NCBI GenBank assembly: GCA_025363775.1
Contig: JANYLG010000026.1
Location: 1-32,146, forward strand
Reading direction: 5' to 3'
DNA length: 32,146 bases
Source of the DNA: Acidobacteriota bacterium
Lineage (GTDB): Bacteria; Acidobacteriota; Vicinamibacteria; Vicinamibacterales; Fen-181
The notes beneath the pieces are model-generated. The model was not told the DNA's origin. It searched no databases and saw nothing but the letters and a program-made list of their open reading frames with translations. The position numbers were made by a program, and so were the translations under genes. This document shows, one piece after another, positions 6,502-15,508 of this stretch (positions are counted from its first letter, which is position 1; every line of letters starts with the position of its first letter).

Positions 6502-7887
6502 ATGCCTTCTCTGACATTTCTTGGCGCGGCTCGCACCGTCACCGGGTCGAAGCACCTGCTGGAAGTGAACGACCGCCGGGTGCTCGTTGACTGCGGCCTG
6601 TTCCAGGGCCTCAAGGAACTCCGGCAGCGCAACTGGCAGCCGCTGCCCGTTGCGGCCGACAGCATTCACGCGGTCGTCCTGACCCACGCCCATATCGACC
6701 ACTGCGGATTCCTCCCGCGGTTGTTTGCCGAGGGCTACCGAGGCCGCGTCTTCTGCACGCCGGGCACCGCCGACCTCTGCAAGATCGTGCTGCCCGACGC
6801 CGGGCGAATCGCCGAAGAAGACGCGCGCGAGGCGAACCGCCACGGCTACTCGAAGCACAGCCCCGCACTTCCGCTCTTCACCGAGGCCGACGCCTACCGT
6901 GCGCTGGCCAACCTGCAGCCGGTTGGATTCGACCGGCCGGTCCCCGTGACCGGCGGCGTGACCGTGCGATTCGTGAACTCGGGCCACCTGCTCGGATCAG
7001 CCTTTGCCGTGATCGGGCTCGATGTCGATGGCGGCCGCGAGGTGGTCTTCAGCGGCGACATCGGGCGCTACGGCCGGCCGGTCCTGCCCGACCCGCTGCC
7101 GTTGAGCACCGCGGACACGCTGGTGGTCGAATCGACCTACGGCGACCGGGTGCACGAGCCGGACAACGACGGCGAGGCGCTGGCCCAGATCGTCTCGGAG
7201 ACGATCAACCGCGGCGGGAAAGTCATCATCCCCGCGTTCGCAATCGGTCGGGTGGAGGAAGTGATCTACTGGCTGAAGAAGCTCGAGGACGCAGGCCGAA
7301 TCCCGGTCGTGCCCGTGTTCCTCGACAGCCCGATGGCGCTGGAAGCCCTGAAGCAGTACTCGGCGCGCGCCAACGAGCTGGACCCCGACATCACGCCGGC
7401 GCGCGGCCAGGTGTCGGCGTTCATGACGAAGCGGTTCCAGACGATCACGACGCCCCGCCAGTCCGCAGATCTGGCCGGGTCACGACTTCCCGCGATTGTC
7501 GTCTCGGCGAGCGGCATGGCGACCGGCGGGCGGGTGCTGAGCCATCTGAAGGTGGCGCTCCCCAACCCGCGCAACACGGTCCTCTTCACCGGGTTCCAGG
7601 CGGCCGGCACGCGCGGGCGGAAGCTCCTCGAGGGTGAACGCGAAATCAAGATCCACGGCGCGATGGTACAGGTGAACGCGCAAGTCGCACAGCTCCACTC
7701 GATGTCGGCGCACGCCGACGCCGACGAGCTGATGCGGTGGCTCGAGGGGTTCAGCCGTCCGCCGAAGCTGACGTGCGTGGTCCACGGCGAACCCGCGGCG
7801 GCCGACGCGTTTGCCGGAAGAATCCGTGACGAACTCCGCTGGTCCGTGGTCGTACCCAGCTACCTCGAGGCTCTGGAACTTCCATAA
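6502..7887 (+). CDS. MBL-fold beta-CASP metallo-hydrolase (RNA-processing type)
   Basis: A 461-residue protein of the metallo-beta-lactamase/beta-CASP superfamily, whose members are RNA endo- and exonucleases related to YSH1/CPSF73 and RNase J. The zinc motif HAHIDH is at 62-67, followed by SGHLLGSA, GDIGRYG and STYGDR. The beta-CASP insert has VSASGMATGGR and GTRGRKLLEG. The C-terminal His motifs are SAHADADEL and VVHGEP. The length matches the stand-alone bacterial proteins that lack KH domains. The function is probably cytoplasmic RNA turnover; the RNA target is unknown. The start is just after the preceding stop and has no good Shine-Dalgarno, so translation probably depends on upstream ribosomes. 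Confidence 0.9.
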   Translation: MPSLTFLGAARTVTGSKHLLEVNDRRVLVDCGLFQGLKELRQRNWQPLPVAADSIHAVVLTHAHIDHCGFLPRLFAEGYRGRVFCTPGTADLCKIVLPDAGRIAEEDAREANRHGYSKHSPALPLFTEADAYRALANLQPVGFDRPVPVTGGVTVRFVNSGHLLGSAFAVIGLDVDGGREVVFSGDIGRYGRPVLPDPLPLSTADTLVVESTYGDRVHEPDNDGEALAQIVSETINRGGKVIIPAFAIGRVEEVIYWLKKLEDAGRIPVVPVFLDSPMALEALKQYSARANELDPDITPARGQVSAFMTKRFQTITTPRQSADLAGSRLPAIVVSASGMATGGRVLSHLKVALPNPRNTVLFTGFQAAGTRGRKLLEGEREIKIHGAMVQVNAQVAQLHSMSAHADADELMRWLEGFSRPPKLTCVVHGEPAAADAFAGRIRDELRWSVVVPSYLEALELP

Positions 7888-7908
7888 ACGTCACTGGCGC
7901 ACCCCCAC

Positions 7909-9855
7909 ATGTCCGACCGTCCCTACTTGCTCGAACGTGTCGGTGAAGCGGCCATCGCCCAGCTCTATGCCGATGGCTTTTCGGCGCTGCCGCTTCGCGA
8001 GAAACTCCTCGTCTGGCACCTCTACCATGCCGCGCTGGCGGGGCGCGACATCTTCTTCGACCAGCGCTATGCGCACAACCTCGAGATGCGCGAGGTGCTC
8101 GAAGAGATCGTGACGCACCCGGCCGGAATCGACGCGGAGACGCTCGCCGAGATCCTGCGCTACACGAAACTCTTCTGGATCAACATCGGCCCCTTCAACC
8201 ACCTGACCGCGAGGAAGTTCCTCCTGACGTGCACCCCTGACGCTCTTCGGGGCGCCGCCCACCAGGCGGCCAGCCACGGCGCGCGCTTTCCGGTGCATGA
8301 AGGAGAATCGCTCGACGACATGCTCAGGCGCATGGAGCCGCTGTTCTTCGACCCGTCGTTCGAGTCGATCTGCACCAGCAAGACTCCAGGCGCCGGGCGT
8401 GACATCCTGGACGCCAGTGCGAACAACTTGTACCAGGGCGTGACGATGGCGGACCTCGAGGGGTTCGAGGAACGGTACGGCCTGAACTCGCGGCTGGTCC
8501 GTTCGGGCGACCGGCTCGTCGAGGAGGTCTATCGCCTCGAGGGTCGTTACGGGAAGGAGATTGCCGCCATCGTCGGCCATCTCGAGACGGCGATTCCGTA
8601 TGCGACCCAGACGATGGCCGAGGCGCTGGCCGCGCTCGTGAAGTACTACCGGACCGGCGAGGACGAGGACCGGGAGGCGTACGACATCGCGTGGGTGTCG
8701 GACCGTTCGTCGCCGGTGGACACGATCAACGGGTTCATCGAGGTGTATCTCGACGCGCGGGGGATGAAGGGCGCCTGGGAGGGGCTGGTCTACTACGTCA
8801 ACCACGACAAGACCGAGGCCATCCGGACACTGGCGCGCGAGGCACAGTGGTTCGAGGACCACATGCCGTGGGATCCCGCCTACCGCAGGCAGGGCGTCAC
8901 GGGCGTGACCGGCAACGCGGTTGAGGTCGTGGTGGAAACGGGTCATGCCGGCCCGGTCACCCCGATCGGGATCAACCTGCCGAACGACCAGCACGTGCGC
9001 GAACGGCACGGGAGCAAGTCGATGTCGCTCGCCAACGTGGCCGACGCCCACGAGAAGTCCACGCCGCGCGGGTTCCGCAGCGAGTTCTCGTGGACCCCCG
9101 ATGAGACCGATCGGGCCGAGACGTGGGGCGCGTTTGCGAGCGAGTTGCTCACCAACATGCACGAGGTGATCGGCCACGGCTCGGGGCGAATCGAAGAGTG
9201 CCTGAAGGGAAACCCGCAGGCGTTTCTTCGCGAGCATTTCTCAGCGCTCGAGGAGGCCCGGGCCGACCTGGTGGGCCTGTACTTCCTGCCCGACCCGAAG
9301 ATCGTCGAGCTGGGCCTGGTTCCGGCCGAGAGCCACGCCGAGATCGTGCTGGCCCAGTACGAGGCGTACTCGCGGAACGCGCTGGTGCAGCTGAGGCGCA
9401 TGCGGGAAGGGTCGCAGATCGAAGAAGACCACATGCGCAACCGCCAGATGGTGGTGCACTGGCTGATCGCCAACACGACGGCGATCGACGTGCGCACGCG
9501 CGAGGGGAAGACGTTCCACGTGATGAAGGATGCCGCGGCGTTCCGCGAGGGCGTGGGCCGGTTGCTTGCCGAGGTGCAGCGGATCAAGGCCATAGGCGAT
9601 TACGACGCGGCGAAGGCGCTGTTCGACACCTACGGCACTCACTTCGACCCCGCGCTGAGGGACGAAATCGTCGTGCGGGTGGAAGGCCTCAACCTCGCGT
9701 CGTACACCGGCTTCGTCATGCCCCGCCTGGACCTCATGTACGACGACGCGGGACTGGTGACGGACGTCGCGATCTCCTACCCGATGGATTTCACCGCGCA
9801 GATGCTGGAGTACTCAGGCAAGGCACAGGCGATGCCCTCGTCCATTGAACCCTGA
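7909..9855 (+). CDS. Peptidase family M49 (dipeptidyl peptidase III-like) zinc peptidase
   Basis: A 648-residue protein with both M49 signatures. HEVIGH at 418-423 is the HExxxH zinc motif in which M49 has an extra residue compared with HExxH peptidases. EEARAD at 448-453 corresponds to EExRAE/D and supplies the third zinc ligand. M49 enzymes remove dipeptides from the N-terminus of short peptides. No signal peptide is visible, so the protein is probably cytoplasmic and acts late in peptide breakdown. It is shorter than the mammalian enzyme (about 740), as usual for bacterial members. It starts 21 bases after the beta-CASP gene without a clear ribosome site. Bacterial members are often mislabelled as NUDIX or dihydrofolate-related proteins. 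Confidence 0.9.
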   Translation: MSDRPYLLERVGEAAIAQLYADGFSALPLREKLLVWHLYHAALAGRDIFFDQRYAHNLEMREVLEEIVTHPAGIDAETLAEILRYTKLFWINIGPFNHLTARKFLLTCTPDALRGAAHQAASHGARFPVHEGESLDDMLRRMEPLFFDPSFESICTSKTPGAGRDILDASANNLYQGVTMADLEGFEERYGLNSRLVRSGDRLVEEVYRLEGRYGKEIAAIVGHLETAIPYATQTMAEALAALVKYYRTGEDEDREAYDIAWVSDRSSPVDTINGFIEVYLDARGMKGAWEGLVYYVNHDKTEAIRTLAREAQWFEDHMPWDPAYRRQGVTGVTGNAVEVVVETGHAGPVTPIGINLPNDQHVRERHGSKSMSLANVADAHEKSTPRGFRSEFSWTPDETDRAETWGAFASELLTNMHEVIGHGSGRIEECLKGNPQAFLREHFSALEEARADLVGLYFLPDPKIVELGLVPAESHAEIVLAQYEAYSRNALVQLRRMREGSQIEEDHMRNRQMVVHWLIANTTAIDVRTREGKTFHVMKDAAAFREGVGRLLAEVQRIKAIGDYDAAKALFDTYGTHFDPALRDEIVVRVEGLNLASYTGFVMPRLDLMYDDAGLVTDVAISYPMDFTAQMLEYSGKAQAMPSSIEP

Positions 9856-9887
9856 GCCCGCCCGCCGCCCGATGGACAAACACGGAG

Positions 9888-9954
9888 CACACACAGCCCA
9901 CGAAGATCGGAACCTCGCGCGTGACGAGCGACCCATGACACGAGACTGTGTGTG
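9888..9954. other. Long-loop inverted repeat after the M49 gene
   Basis: CACACACAG (9888-9896) and CTGTGTGTG (9946-9954) are perfectly complementary, with a 49-base loop, in the 193-base gap between the M49 and HEAT-cyclophilin genes. There is no T-run, so it is not a classical terminator. Nothing else stands out in the gap except the TTGACA described separately. Confidence 0.3.
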
Positions 9955-10010
9955 GCAGCGGCCCGGCCCGGTCGATGCCTGATGCGTCCTGCCTTCACGA
10001 TGCGCGACCG

Positions 10011-10039
10011 TTGACAACCGCCAGCCGAGCGCCCACGAT
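10011..10039 (+). promoter_or_regulatory. Possible promoter of the HEAT-cyclophilin gene
   Basis: A perfect -35 TTGACA (10011-10016) is followed at 17 bases by CACGAT (10034-10039), a poor -10 with only three consensus bases. The ATG is at 10049, so the message would be nearly leaderless. The call rests on the -35 alone. Confidence 0.3.
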
Positions 10040-10048
10040 CGGCCGCAT

Positions 10049-12220
10049 ATGCGACCCCTTCTGATCGCGGCTGTCATCACCACCACGATTTCTCTCGGCG
10101 CCGTGTCGTCCGTCAGCCAGGATCGCGGCGCCGGTGCCGGCGTCACCCGCGTGGCCGTCATCCAGGCGGAAGATGCGCGCGCCGCCACTGCAGAGCAACT
10201 GCAGCTGTTGATCCGTGTGGCCTCCATGCCCTCGTCGCCGCTTCAGGCGGCCGCCGTGCGAGCGCTCGGCCGTCTGGAGAGGCCGGAGGTGGTGACGCAT
10301 CTCCTCCCTCTCCTCGAGGCGCAGGCCCCTGCCGTGCGCGCCGAAGCGGCCAACGCCCTCGCGCAGTGCGCGGGGAGCGAGGTGGAGGCGGTGCGCGCCG
10401 TGCGGGACCACTTGCTGGGCCGCCTGGTCGGCGAGCGCGAGGCTGATGTGCGCGGCGCCATCGCTGAATCGCTGGGCCGCCTGCCGACCGAGTCGGCGGC
10501 GATCGCGGCCGACATCGAGAGGGCGCTGCTCGAGGTTGCCTCGCGCACCGAGGTGACCAAGAGGGTGCAGACACGCGCCGCCGGCGGCCGCATCGTCGGG
10601 TTGACGCTGACGCCGACCAAGGACATCGCGGTGCCGGTTCCTGCCCTGCTGGGAGCGCTCCGCGGCCTCGAGTCGTTCTCGCGGGTGCGCGCCAGGGCGC
10701 AGCAGGGGCTGATGCCGGCGACCGTGGAAAGACTGAAGTCGGTGGCGCTTGCCGCGCCGGCGGGACAGATCGGTCGGAGGCGAGGCGCAACCGGGCAGTC
10801 GGACGAGGTGCGTGTCCGGCGCCTGGCGATCCTGTGCCTGCTTCCCGTCAACGCGGTGGATGCAGATCTGGCCGCGCGGGCGCAGGAGGACCCGGACGCG
10901 CAGGTGCGGCGTCTCGCGGTGTCGGCGAACGCGGCAAGCCGGGACACGGTGGGCCGCGCGATGAAGGACGAGGCGTGGCTGGTGCGATACGAGGCGCTGC
11001 GCACCTACGGGCGACGCTTCCAGGGAACAGAGGGGTGCGGGCCGGTCGTGTCGGCGGTCGGCGCGGCTGTCGATCACGTGGCGATCCTCGCCATCGACCT
11101 GCTGGCGAACCCGTGCAAGCCAGAGGACAAGGCCGTCGAAACGTTGCTGGACCTGGCAGCCGGCCAGGACAAGGCGGGCTGGCACCGCCCGGCGCATGCG
11201 ATCGTCGCGCTGGCGAAGGCCGCTCCCGAGCGCGCTCGGCCCGCGCTCGGCCGGTTCCTCGATGCGAGAGAGTGGCAGACCCGGATGTATGCGGCGAAGG
11301 CGGCCGCGCAACTTGCCGATGTCTCCATGCTCCGCAAGCTGGCGGAAGACACCCACGACAACGTCCGGGAAGCGGCCATCGCCGGGCTGTTGAAAACGGT
11401 CAGGCACGAAGCGGACTCGACTTACATCAAGGCGCTTGGGGCGTCCGATTTTCAGCTGGTGATGACGGCAGCCGGCGCGCTGGCGGGCACGCCCGATCGC
11501 GCGGCGGCCGTTCCGGCGCTGATGTCCGCCCTTGCACGCCTGACGGCGCTCGACAGCGACTCGTCGCGCGACCCGCGCGTCGCGATCCTCGAACGGTTGC
11601 AGGAACTCGGCTCACGAGATCACGCGGACGCGCTCGTTCCGTACCTGCAGGACGTGGATCCGCGGGTGACGGCCTCGGCCGCGCGAGCCCTCACCGCGTG
11701 GACGGGAACTCCCGCGGCCTCGGCGCAGCGGCCGCGCGCAGCGGGAGGCGCGGCCATCACGGAGGAGGATCTCGCCCGCCTGGAGAACACCACCGTGCGC
11801 GTGACAATGGCCGGCGGCGGGCAGTTCGAGATGAGACTGATGGTCGATCTGGCGCCGATGTCGTGCGCAAGGTTCGCGACGCTCGTCGGCCAGGGTTACT
11901 ACAACGGTCTGACCTTCCACCGCGTCATCCCGAACTTCCTGATCCAGGGCGGCAGCCCGGGGGCAAACGAATTCGTCGGGAACAGCCGCTCCATGCGCGA
12001 CGAGGCGGGGCGCTCGTCCCAGGTACGCGGGACCCTCGGCACATCGACGCGCGGCCGGGATACCGGCGACGCGCAGATCTACATCAACCTGGTGGATACC
12101 CCGCGTCTGGATCACGACTACACGATCTTCGCGGAGGTGATCCGAGGCCTGGAGGTCGTAGACCGCGTGCTCGAAGGCGACGTGATGCAGAAGGTGGAGT
12201 TGATGACGCGGCGCCGGTAG
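10049..12220 (+). CDS. Secreted HEAT-repeat protein with C-terminal cyclophilin domain
   Basis: A 723-residue exported protein. A signal peptide spans about 1-22 (LLIAAVITTTISLGAVSS). Residues about 45-565 are Ala/Leu-rich helical HEAT-like repeats, for example AVRALGRLERPEVV and AVRAEAANALAQCA. Residues about 585-720 form a cyclophilin-type peptidyl-prolyl isomerase with GLTFHRVIPNFLIQGG, whose catalytic Arg is R625. The likely role is a periplasmic folding factor whose HEAT solenoid binds clients or partners; the isomerase function is established for the family, the client role is inferred. HEAT-PPIase fusions are known from acidobacterial and related genomes. The gene ends 20 bases before a convergent gene. 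Confidence 0.88.
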   Translation: MRPLLIAAVITTTISLGAVSSVSQDRGAGAGVTRVAVIQAEDARAATAEQLQLLIRVASMPSSPLQAAAVRALGRLERPEVVTHLLPLLEAQAPAVRAEAANALAQCAGSEVEAVRAVRDHLLGRLVGEREADVRGAIAESLGRLPTESAAIAADIERALLEVASRTEVTKRVQTRAAGGRIVGLTLTPTKDIAVPVPALLGALRGLESFSRVRARAQQGLMPATVERLKSVALAAPAGQIGRRRGATGQSDEVRVRRLAILCLLPVNAVDADLAARAQEDPDAQVRRLAVSANAASRDTVGRAMKDEAWLVRYEALRTYGRRFQGTEGCGPVVSAVGAAVDHVAILAIDLLANPCKPEDKAVETLLDLAAGQDKAGWHRPAHAIVALAKAAPERARPALGRFLDAREWQTRMYAAKAAAQLADVSMLRKLAEDTHDNVREAAIAGLLKTVRHEADSTYIKALGASDFQLVMTAAGALAGTPDRAAAVPALMSALARLTALDSDSSRDPRVAILERLQELGSRDHADALVPYLQDVDPRVTASAARALTAWTGTPAASAQRPRAAGGAAITEEDLARLENTTVRVTMAGGGQFEMRLMVDLAPMSCARFATLVGQGYYNGLTFHRVIPNFLIQGGSPGANEFVGNSRSMRDEAGRSSQVRGTLGTSTRGRDTGDAQIYINLVDTPRLDHDYTIFAEVIRGLEVVDRVLEGDVMQKVELMTRRR

Positions 12221-12221
12221 G

Positions 12222-12239
12222 GGCGACGCATGCGTTGCC
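12222..12239. terminator. Palindromic hairpin between convergent genes
   Basis: GGCGACGCA and TGCGTTGCC pair as a nine-base stem with one G-T wobble, centred on the palindrome ACGCATGCGT, in the 20-base gap between two convergent stop codons. Its position suits a bidirectional transcription barrier. There is no T-run on either side, so intrinsic termination is uncertain. Confidence 0.4.
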
Positions 12240-12240
12240 A

Positions 12241-13698
12241 CTACCAAGTCCCGAGCAGGAACGACACCCGGCGCGCGCCGAGGTCGTGCCAGGAGACGGG
12301 GTGATCCAGCATCGCCAGGTCGAAACGATATTCGACGAAGAGCAGGAAGTTCGCGGCGATGAGCAATCCCCCAAGCGTCGGCATCAGCCAACGCGCAGGG
12401 CGGCTTACACGTCCCGCAGGGTAGCCCACACGTCCGGTGGGGCAGCCCTTCAGGGCAGCCTCCGGTGTTCCCCGCACCGCCGCCTCGAGCAGCACTGCAA
12501 GCGCCGCGGCAAAGAGCGGCAGGCACCCGATGAACGTGCGTCCGCCGAAGGCGCGACCCTGCGGCCAGTCGAACCAGGCGCCAATCACGTATGCCTGCCC
12601 CGCGACGCCGAGGATCACTGCCGCAGCCATGGTTCGATCCCTGCGCCACAGCGGCACCACGCCGAGCAGGGCGATCAAGAACACCGGGTGCCAGGCAAAC
12701 AGCCCGCGCCGCGCAGAAAAGAGCACGTCCGCGAAGTGCGGTGACCACCACGTAAACTGCGGCAGGTCTCCCCATCTCGCGTAGAGTTGGGGCGGCTTCC
12801 ACCACGAGCCGTAGAGGCTGTGCGAGACAAACGCTTGAGGAGAGTAGACGAGCAGGGCGACAAAGACCATCACCAGCGCGTCACGCAGGGCGAGCAGCAC
12901 GGGACGCCACGCGCGCCGCTCACGCGCTTCTCGCACGCACCCGTGCAGGTCCACCAACAGGGGCGCGGCGGCCAGGAGGACCTCCTGGGTCCGCACGAGC
13001 GCGATGAGACCGACAAGCGCGCCGAGTACGATCGCGCGCCCGAGGCCGGTCTGCCCGCGCCTCCGCAGCCACGTGACGAAGAACAGGCCGACGGCGAACA
13101 CCGAGACCGCGTGCGCCATGGATGACTCCGCGGTCAGGTAGTACACGAGGTTGCCCGCGAAGGCGACGAGGACCGTCGCCCACAACGCGGCACCCTCAGC
13201 GGCCACCTGCCGGGCCACGTGAAACGCCAGTATCAGTCCTGCCCCGCCGTAGGCGATGTTCCCTGTGATGACGAACGCCTGGTGCCAGTAGCCGCACCCG
13301 TCGAGTCGGATGCCGATGCCGACGAAGTTGAGCGCCAGCGCCAGGACGTGCGCGAGGAGGAAGAAGGGCATCCAGAGCAGCGCCGCCCCGATCGGCGAGA
13401 AGTTGGCGAGCCGCCCAGTCGGCGTCAGCCGCATCGGCAGGGTGGCGTCGTTCGGCAGAAGCGTTGCGTACTGGTTGGTGAAGTCGAGGTCGTGGTCGAG
13501 CACCAGCGAAGGCAGGTAGACGTAGTAGTCGAAGCCGTCCGTGCCGAGCAACTGCCCGTCCACGCGCGGCACCGGGATCGACACCAGGAACGCGGCAAGG
13601 CAGATCGCCGCCAGCGCGACGAGCACGGTCGTCGGCCGCGCCTCGATCCACCGGACGGCACCGTGTCTCGCCGGCAAGGAAACGGACGGTACAGCCAT
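12241..13698 (-). CDS. Polytopic membrane protein, GT-C glycosyltransferase-like
   Basis: A 485-residue integral membrane protein with about nine or ten hydrophobic segments (first at about 22-42, last at about 445-462). After the first segment comes a large extracytoplasmic loop with acidic residues (GTDGFDYYVYLPSLVLDHDLDF), the arrangement seen in GT-C/PMT-like lipid-linked sugar transferases, where loop 1 carries catalytic Asp. I do not recognise a specific family. The loop near residues 413-428 carries an unusual tandem heptapeptide, GCPTGRV-GYPAGRV, encoded by a 21-base repeat that looks inserted. The ATG at 13698 fits. The gene lies 54 bases downstream of ftcD on the same strand. Confidence 0.7.
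   Translation of the reverse strand: MAVPSVSLPARHGAVRWIEARPTTVLVALAAICLAAFLVSIPVPRVDGQLLGTDGFDYYVYLPSLVLDHDLDFTNQYATLLPNDATLPMRLTPTGRLANFSPIGAALLWMPFFLLAHVLALALNFVGIGIRLDGCGYWHQAFVITGNIAYGGAGLILAFHVARQVAAEGAALWATVLVAFAGNLVYYLTAESSMAHAVSVFAVGLFFVTWLRRRGQTGLGRAIVLGALVGLIALVRTQEVLLAAAPLLVDLHGCVREARERRAWRPVLLALRDALVMVFVALLVYSPQAFVSHSLYGSWWKPPQLYARWGDLPQFTWWSPHFADVLFSARRGLFAWHPVFLIALLGVVPLWRRDRTMAAAVILGVAGQAYVIGAWFDWPQGRAFGGRTFIGCLPLFAAALAVLLEAAVRGTPEAALKGCPTGRVGYPAGRVSRPARWLMPTLGGLLIAANFLLFVEYRFDLAMLDHPVSWHDLGARRVSFLLGTW
12407..12448. repeat. Two tandem 21-base repeats inside the membrane-protein gene
   Basis: Units 12407-12427 and 12428-12448 share 17 of 21 bases, beginning ACACGTCC and ending AGCCC. 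They are followed by CTTCAGGGCAGCC, which repeats the last eight bases GGGCAGCC of the second unit. The length is a multiple of three, so the reading frame is kept and the membrane protein gains a Gly/Pro/Arg heptad in a loop. Confidence 0.75.
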
Positions 13699-13752
13699 CT
13701 AGCGCACGGCCGGTTCCGGGAAGTGTCGTCTGGTCGCGGTCATGTCTCGCTC

Positions 13753-15426
13753 CTACGATGAAAACGTGGATCTCACCTTGGCGACCACGTCGTCGCAGAG
13801 CGTGGCCGCGTCCTTCACAAGGCCCGCGGCTTCGGCCCGGCACGCCTGCTTGAACGCGTTGTCTTTCACCGAGCCGAGGTTGATCAGCACGTTCAACACG
13901 GCTCCCTCCACGCCTGCCCGCCCCATCAGGGCGGCCACGCCGGCGTCCGACGCGGAGTTGGTGTTCCCCTTCTCGGCGACGACCAGTGAGAGCTTCATCG
14001 CGTCGAGGCATGCCCTGGCGGTCTGCAGCGGAACCCTGCTCGCCTGCTGGTAGCCGGCCTCGAGGGCGGCGTTCCGCGACGCCTGCTCTTCCGGCGTGGA
14101 TTTCGGCATTCGCATCGCGGCCATCGCCGCCTTGAACGCGTCGGTGTCGTCGTCCACGGCGCACAGCAACTGATCCTTGACCGCCTGCGCGCGTTCGGCC
14201 AGGTCGGACAGATCGGTCCAGGCCGACTCGTATCCCTTCTTGCCGACCGTCAGGTTGGCCACCATCGCCGCCAGGCCCGCGGCGAGGCTGCCGGCCAGCG
14301 CCGCAACGGATCCCCCGCCAGGCGCCGGCGATTCCGACGACACCTCGTCCACGAACCGGTCCACCGGCAGGGCCACCAGCGCGCCGCGCTTCCGGAACTG
14401 GTACTCGATCACCTTCTTCTCAGGATCGAATTCGGCGAGCTGATCGAGGCCCAGCGAGCGGACCGCGGCTTCGACCACTTCGCGCTCGGGTGCACCCGCG
14501 GATTTGCCCTGCTTTCTCAGGTAGAACTTCCCGGCATCGACCAACGGCTGCAAGGGCATCAAGCCGACCAACTCGGACCCGGTGACGATCAACCCCAGTT
14601 TCCCGGCTTCCTCGCGCACCGTCTCGAAGACGACGTGAAGCGGTGTGGTCTTGTAGTTGATCAGGTTGATCGACACCTGCGCCTGCCGGTACTGCTCGAT
14701 ATACCAGCCGATGGCCCGCACGGCTTTCAGCAGGCCGGGCACCTTCATCTGCTTGCCCTGCTCGTCCAGTACCGGGTTGCCCGCCGTGTCGCGCTTCAGA
14801 CGCCCGCCCTCGCGGAGGTTCAGTGCGATTTCGTTTGCGAGCTTGCGGTCGCGGGTGTTCAGGTTGACGTTGTAGGCAATCAGGAACTCGCGCGCGCCAA
14901 CGACCGGGGCGCCGAACCGCGCGTCGAACCGCGCCGGCCCCGCGTCGGGCGCCCACGCGGGGTCCTGCAGTTTTCGTTCGAGCCCCTCGTATTCGCCCGC
15001 CCGGATGTTCGCCAGGCTGCGACGCGGCTCGGAGGTCGCGGCGTATTCGTAGAAGTATACCGGCAGCCGCAGCTCGTCCGCGATCCGCCGGCCGATCCCG
15101 CGCGAGATCTCGACGCACTCGTCCATCGTCACGTCCGAGATGGGGACGATCGGGCAGACGTCCATGGCGGCCATGCGGGGATGCGCGCCGTGGTGCTTCG
15201 ACATGTCGATCAGCTCGTACGCCTTGTGCGCCGCCTTGAGCGCTGCATCGGCGACCGCCTCCGGCGGCCCGACGAAGGTGCAGACGGTGCGGTTGGTGTC
15301 GGCGCCGGGGTCGACGTCGAGCAGTTTGACGTCGGCAACGCCCTTGATCGCATCGGCAATCGCGTCGATGACGGCGCGGTTCCGGCCCTCGGAGAAGTTC
15401 GGGACGCATTCAACAAGCCTGGCCAT
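13753..15426 (-). CDS. ftcD: Bifunctional glutamate formimidoyltransferase / formimidoyltetrahydrofolate cyclodeaminase
   Basis: A 557-residue fusion that ends one route of histidine breakdown. The N-terminal transferase moves the formimino group of N-formimino-glutamate to tetrahydrofolate, releasing glutamate; the C-terminal cyclodeaminase makes 5,10-methenyl-THF and ammonia. The transferase domain (1 to about 300) starts LVECVPNFSEGR and has the catalytic His82 in SKHHGAHPRM. The cyclodeaminase (about 350-557) has SPAPGGGSVAAL and a DDDTDAF acidic motif. Length and order match the mammalian FTCD enzyme. The ATG at 15426 has a GGAGG site six bases upstream. No other hut genes are in the window. 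It is divergent from a MerR-XRE-cupin regulator with a 92-base shared gap. Confidence 0.95.
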   Translation of the reverse strand: MARLVECVPNFSEGRNRAVIDAIADAIKGVADVKLLDVDPGADTNRTVCTFVGPPEAVADAALKAAHKAYELIDMSKHHGAHPRMAAMDVCPIVPISDVTMDECVEISRGIGRRIADELRLPVYFYEYAATSEPRRSLANIRAGEYEGLERKLQDPAWAPDAGPARFDARFGAPVVGAREFLIAYNVNLNTRDRKLANEIALNLREGGRLKRDTAGNPVLDEQGKQMKVPGLLKAVRAIGWYIEQYRQAQVSINLINYKTTPLHVVFETVREEAGKLGLIVTGSELVGLMPLQPLVDAGKFYLRKQGKSAGAPEREVVEAAVRSLGLDQLAEFDPEKKVIEYQFRKRGALVALPVDRFVDEVSSESPAPGGGSVAALAGSLAAGLAAMVANLTVGKKGYESAWTDLSDLAERAQAVKDQLLCAVDDDTDAFKAAMAAMRMPKSTPEEQASRNAALEAGYQQASRVPLQTARACLDAMKLSLVVAEKGNTNSASDAGVAALMGRAGVEGAVLNVLINLGSVKDNAFKQACRAEAAGLVKDAATLCDDVVAKVRSTFSS

Positions 15427-15448
15427 CGGTGCCTCCGGAAGAGAAGCC

Positions 15449-15478
15449 AGACTACTGCGTGCGGAAACCTGGGGTCAA
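15449..15478 (-). promoter_or_regulatory. Probable ftcD promoter
   Basis: On the minus strand TTGACC (15478 to 15473; 5 of 6 to the -35 consensus) is followed after 18 bases by TAGTCT (15454 to 15449; a TAnnnT -10). Transcription would start near 15442, leaving a short leader that contains the GGAGG ribosome site of ftcD. Confidence 0.45.
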
Positions 15479-15487
15479 CATTGTGAG

Positions 15488-15508
15488 CCTTACACATGTG
15501 TGGTAAGG
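15488..15508. promoter_or_regulatory. Operator-like palindrome in the ftcD/regulator gap
   Basis: CCTTAC (15488-15493) and GTAAGG (15503-15508) are exact complements nine bases apart. A perfect ACACATGTGT palindrome (15492-15501) lies within, its centre offset by about 1.5 bases. On the plus strand it sits between TTGTGA (15481-15486) and TAAGGT (15504-15509), a weak -35/-10 pair with 17-base spacing for the regulator. On the minus strand it ends ten bases upstream of the ftcD -35. Binding by the adjacent regulator is inferred. Confidence 0.5.

Noticed and set aside
5551-6987. Minus-strand frame of 478 codons
   Set aside because: Antisense to the PLP enzyme and beta-CASP genes, no domain recognisable, composition typical of a shadow frame.
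7891-9237. Minus-strand frame of 448 codons
   Set aside because: Antisense to the M49 peptidase, which has both catalytic signatures.
9888-9954. CACACACAG/CTGTGTGTG as an intrinsic terminator
   Set aside because: The loop is 49 bases long and there is no T-run; kept only as a described inverted repeat.
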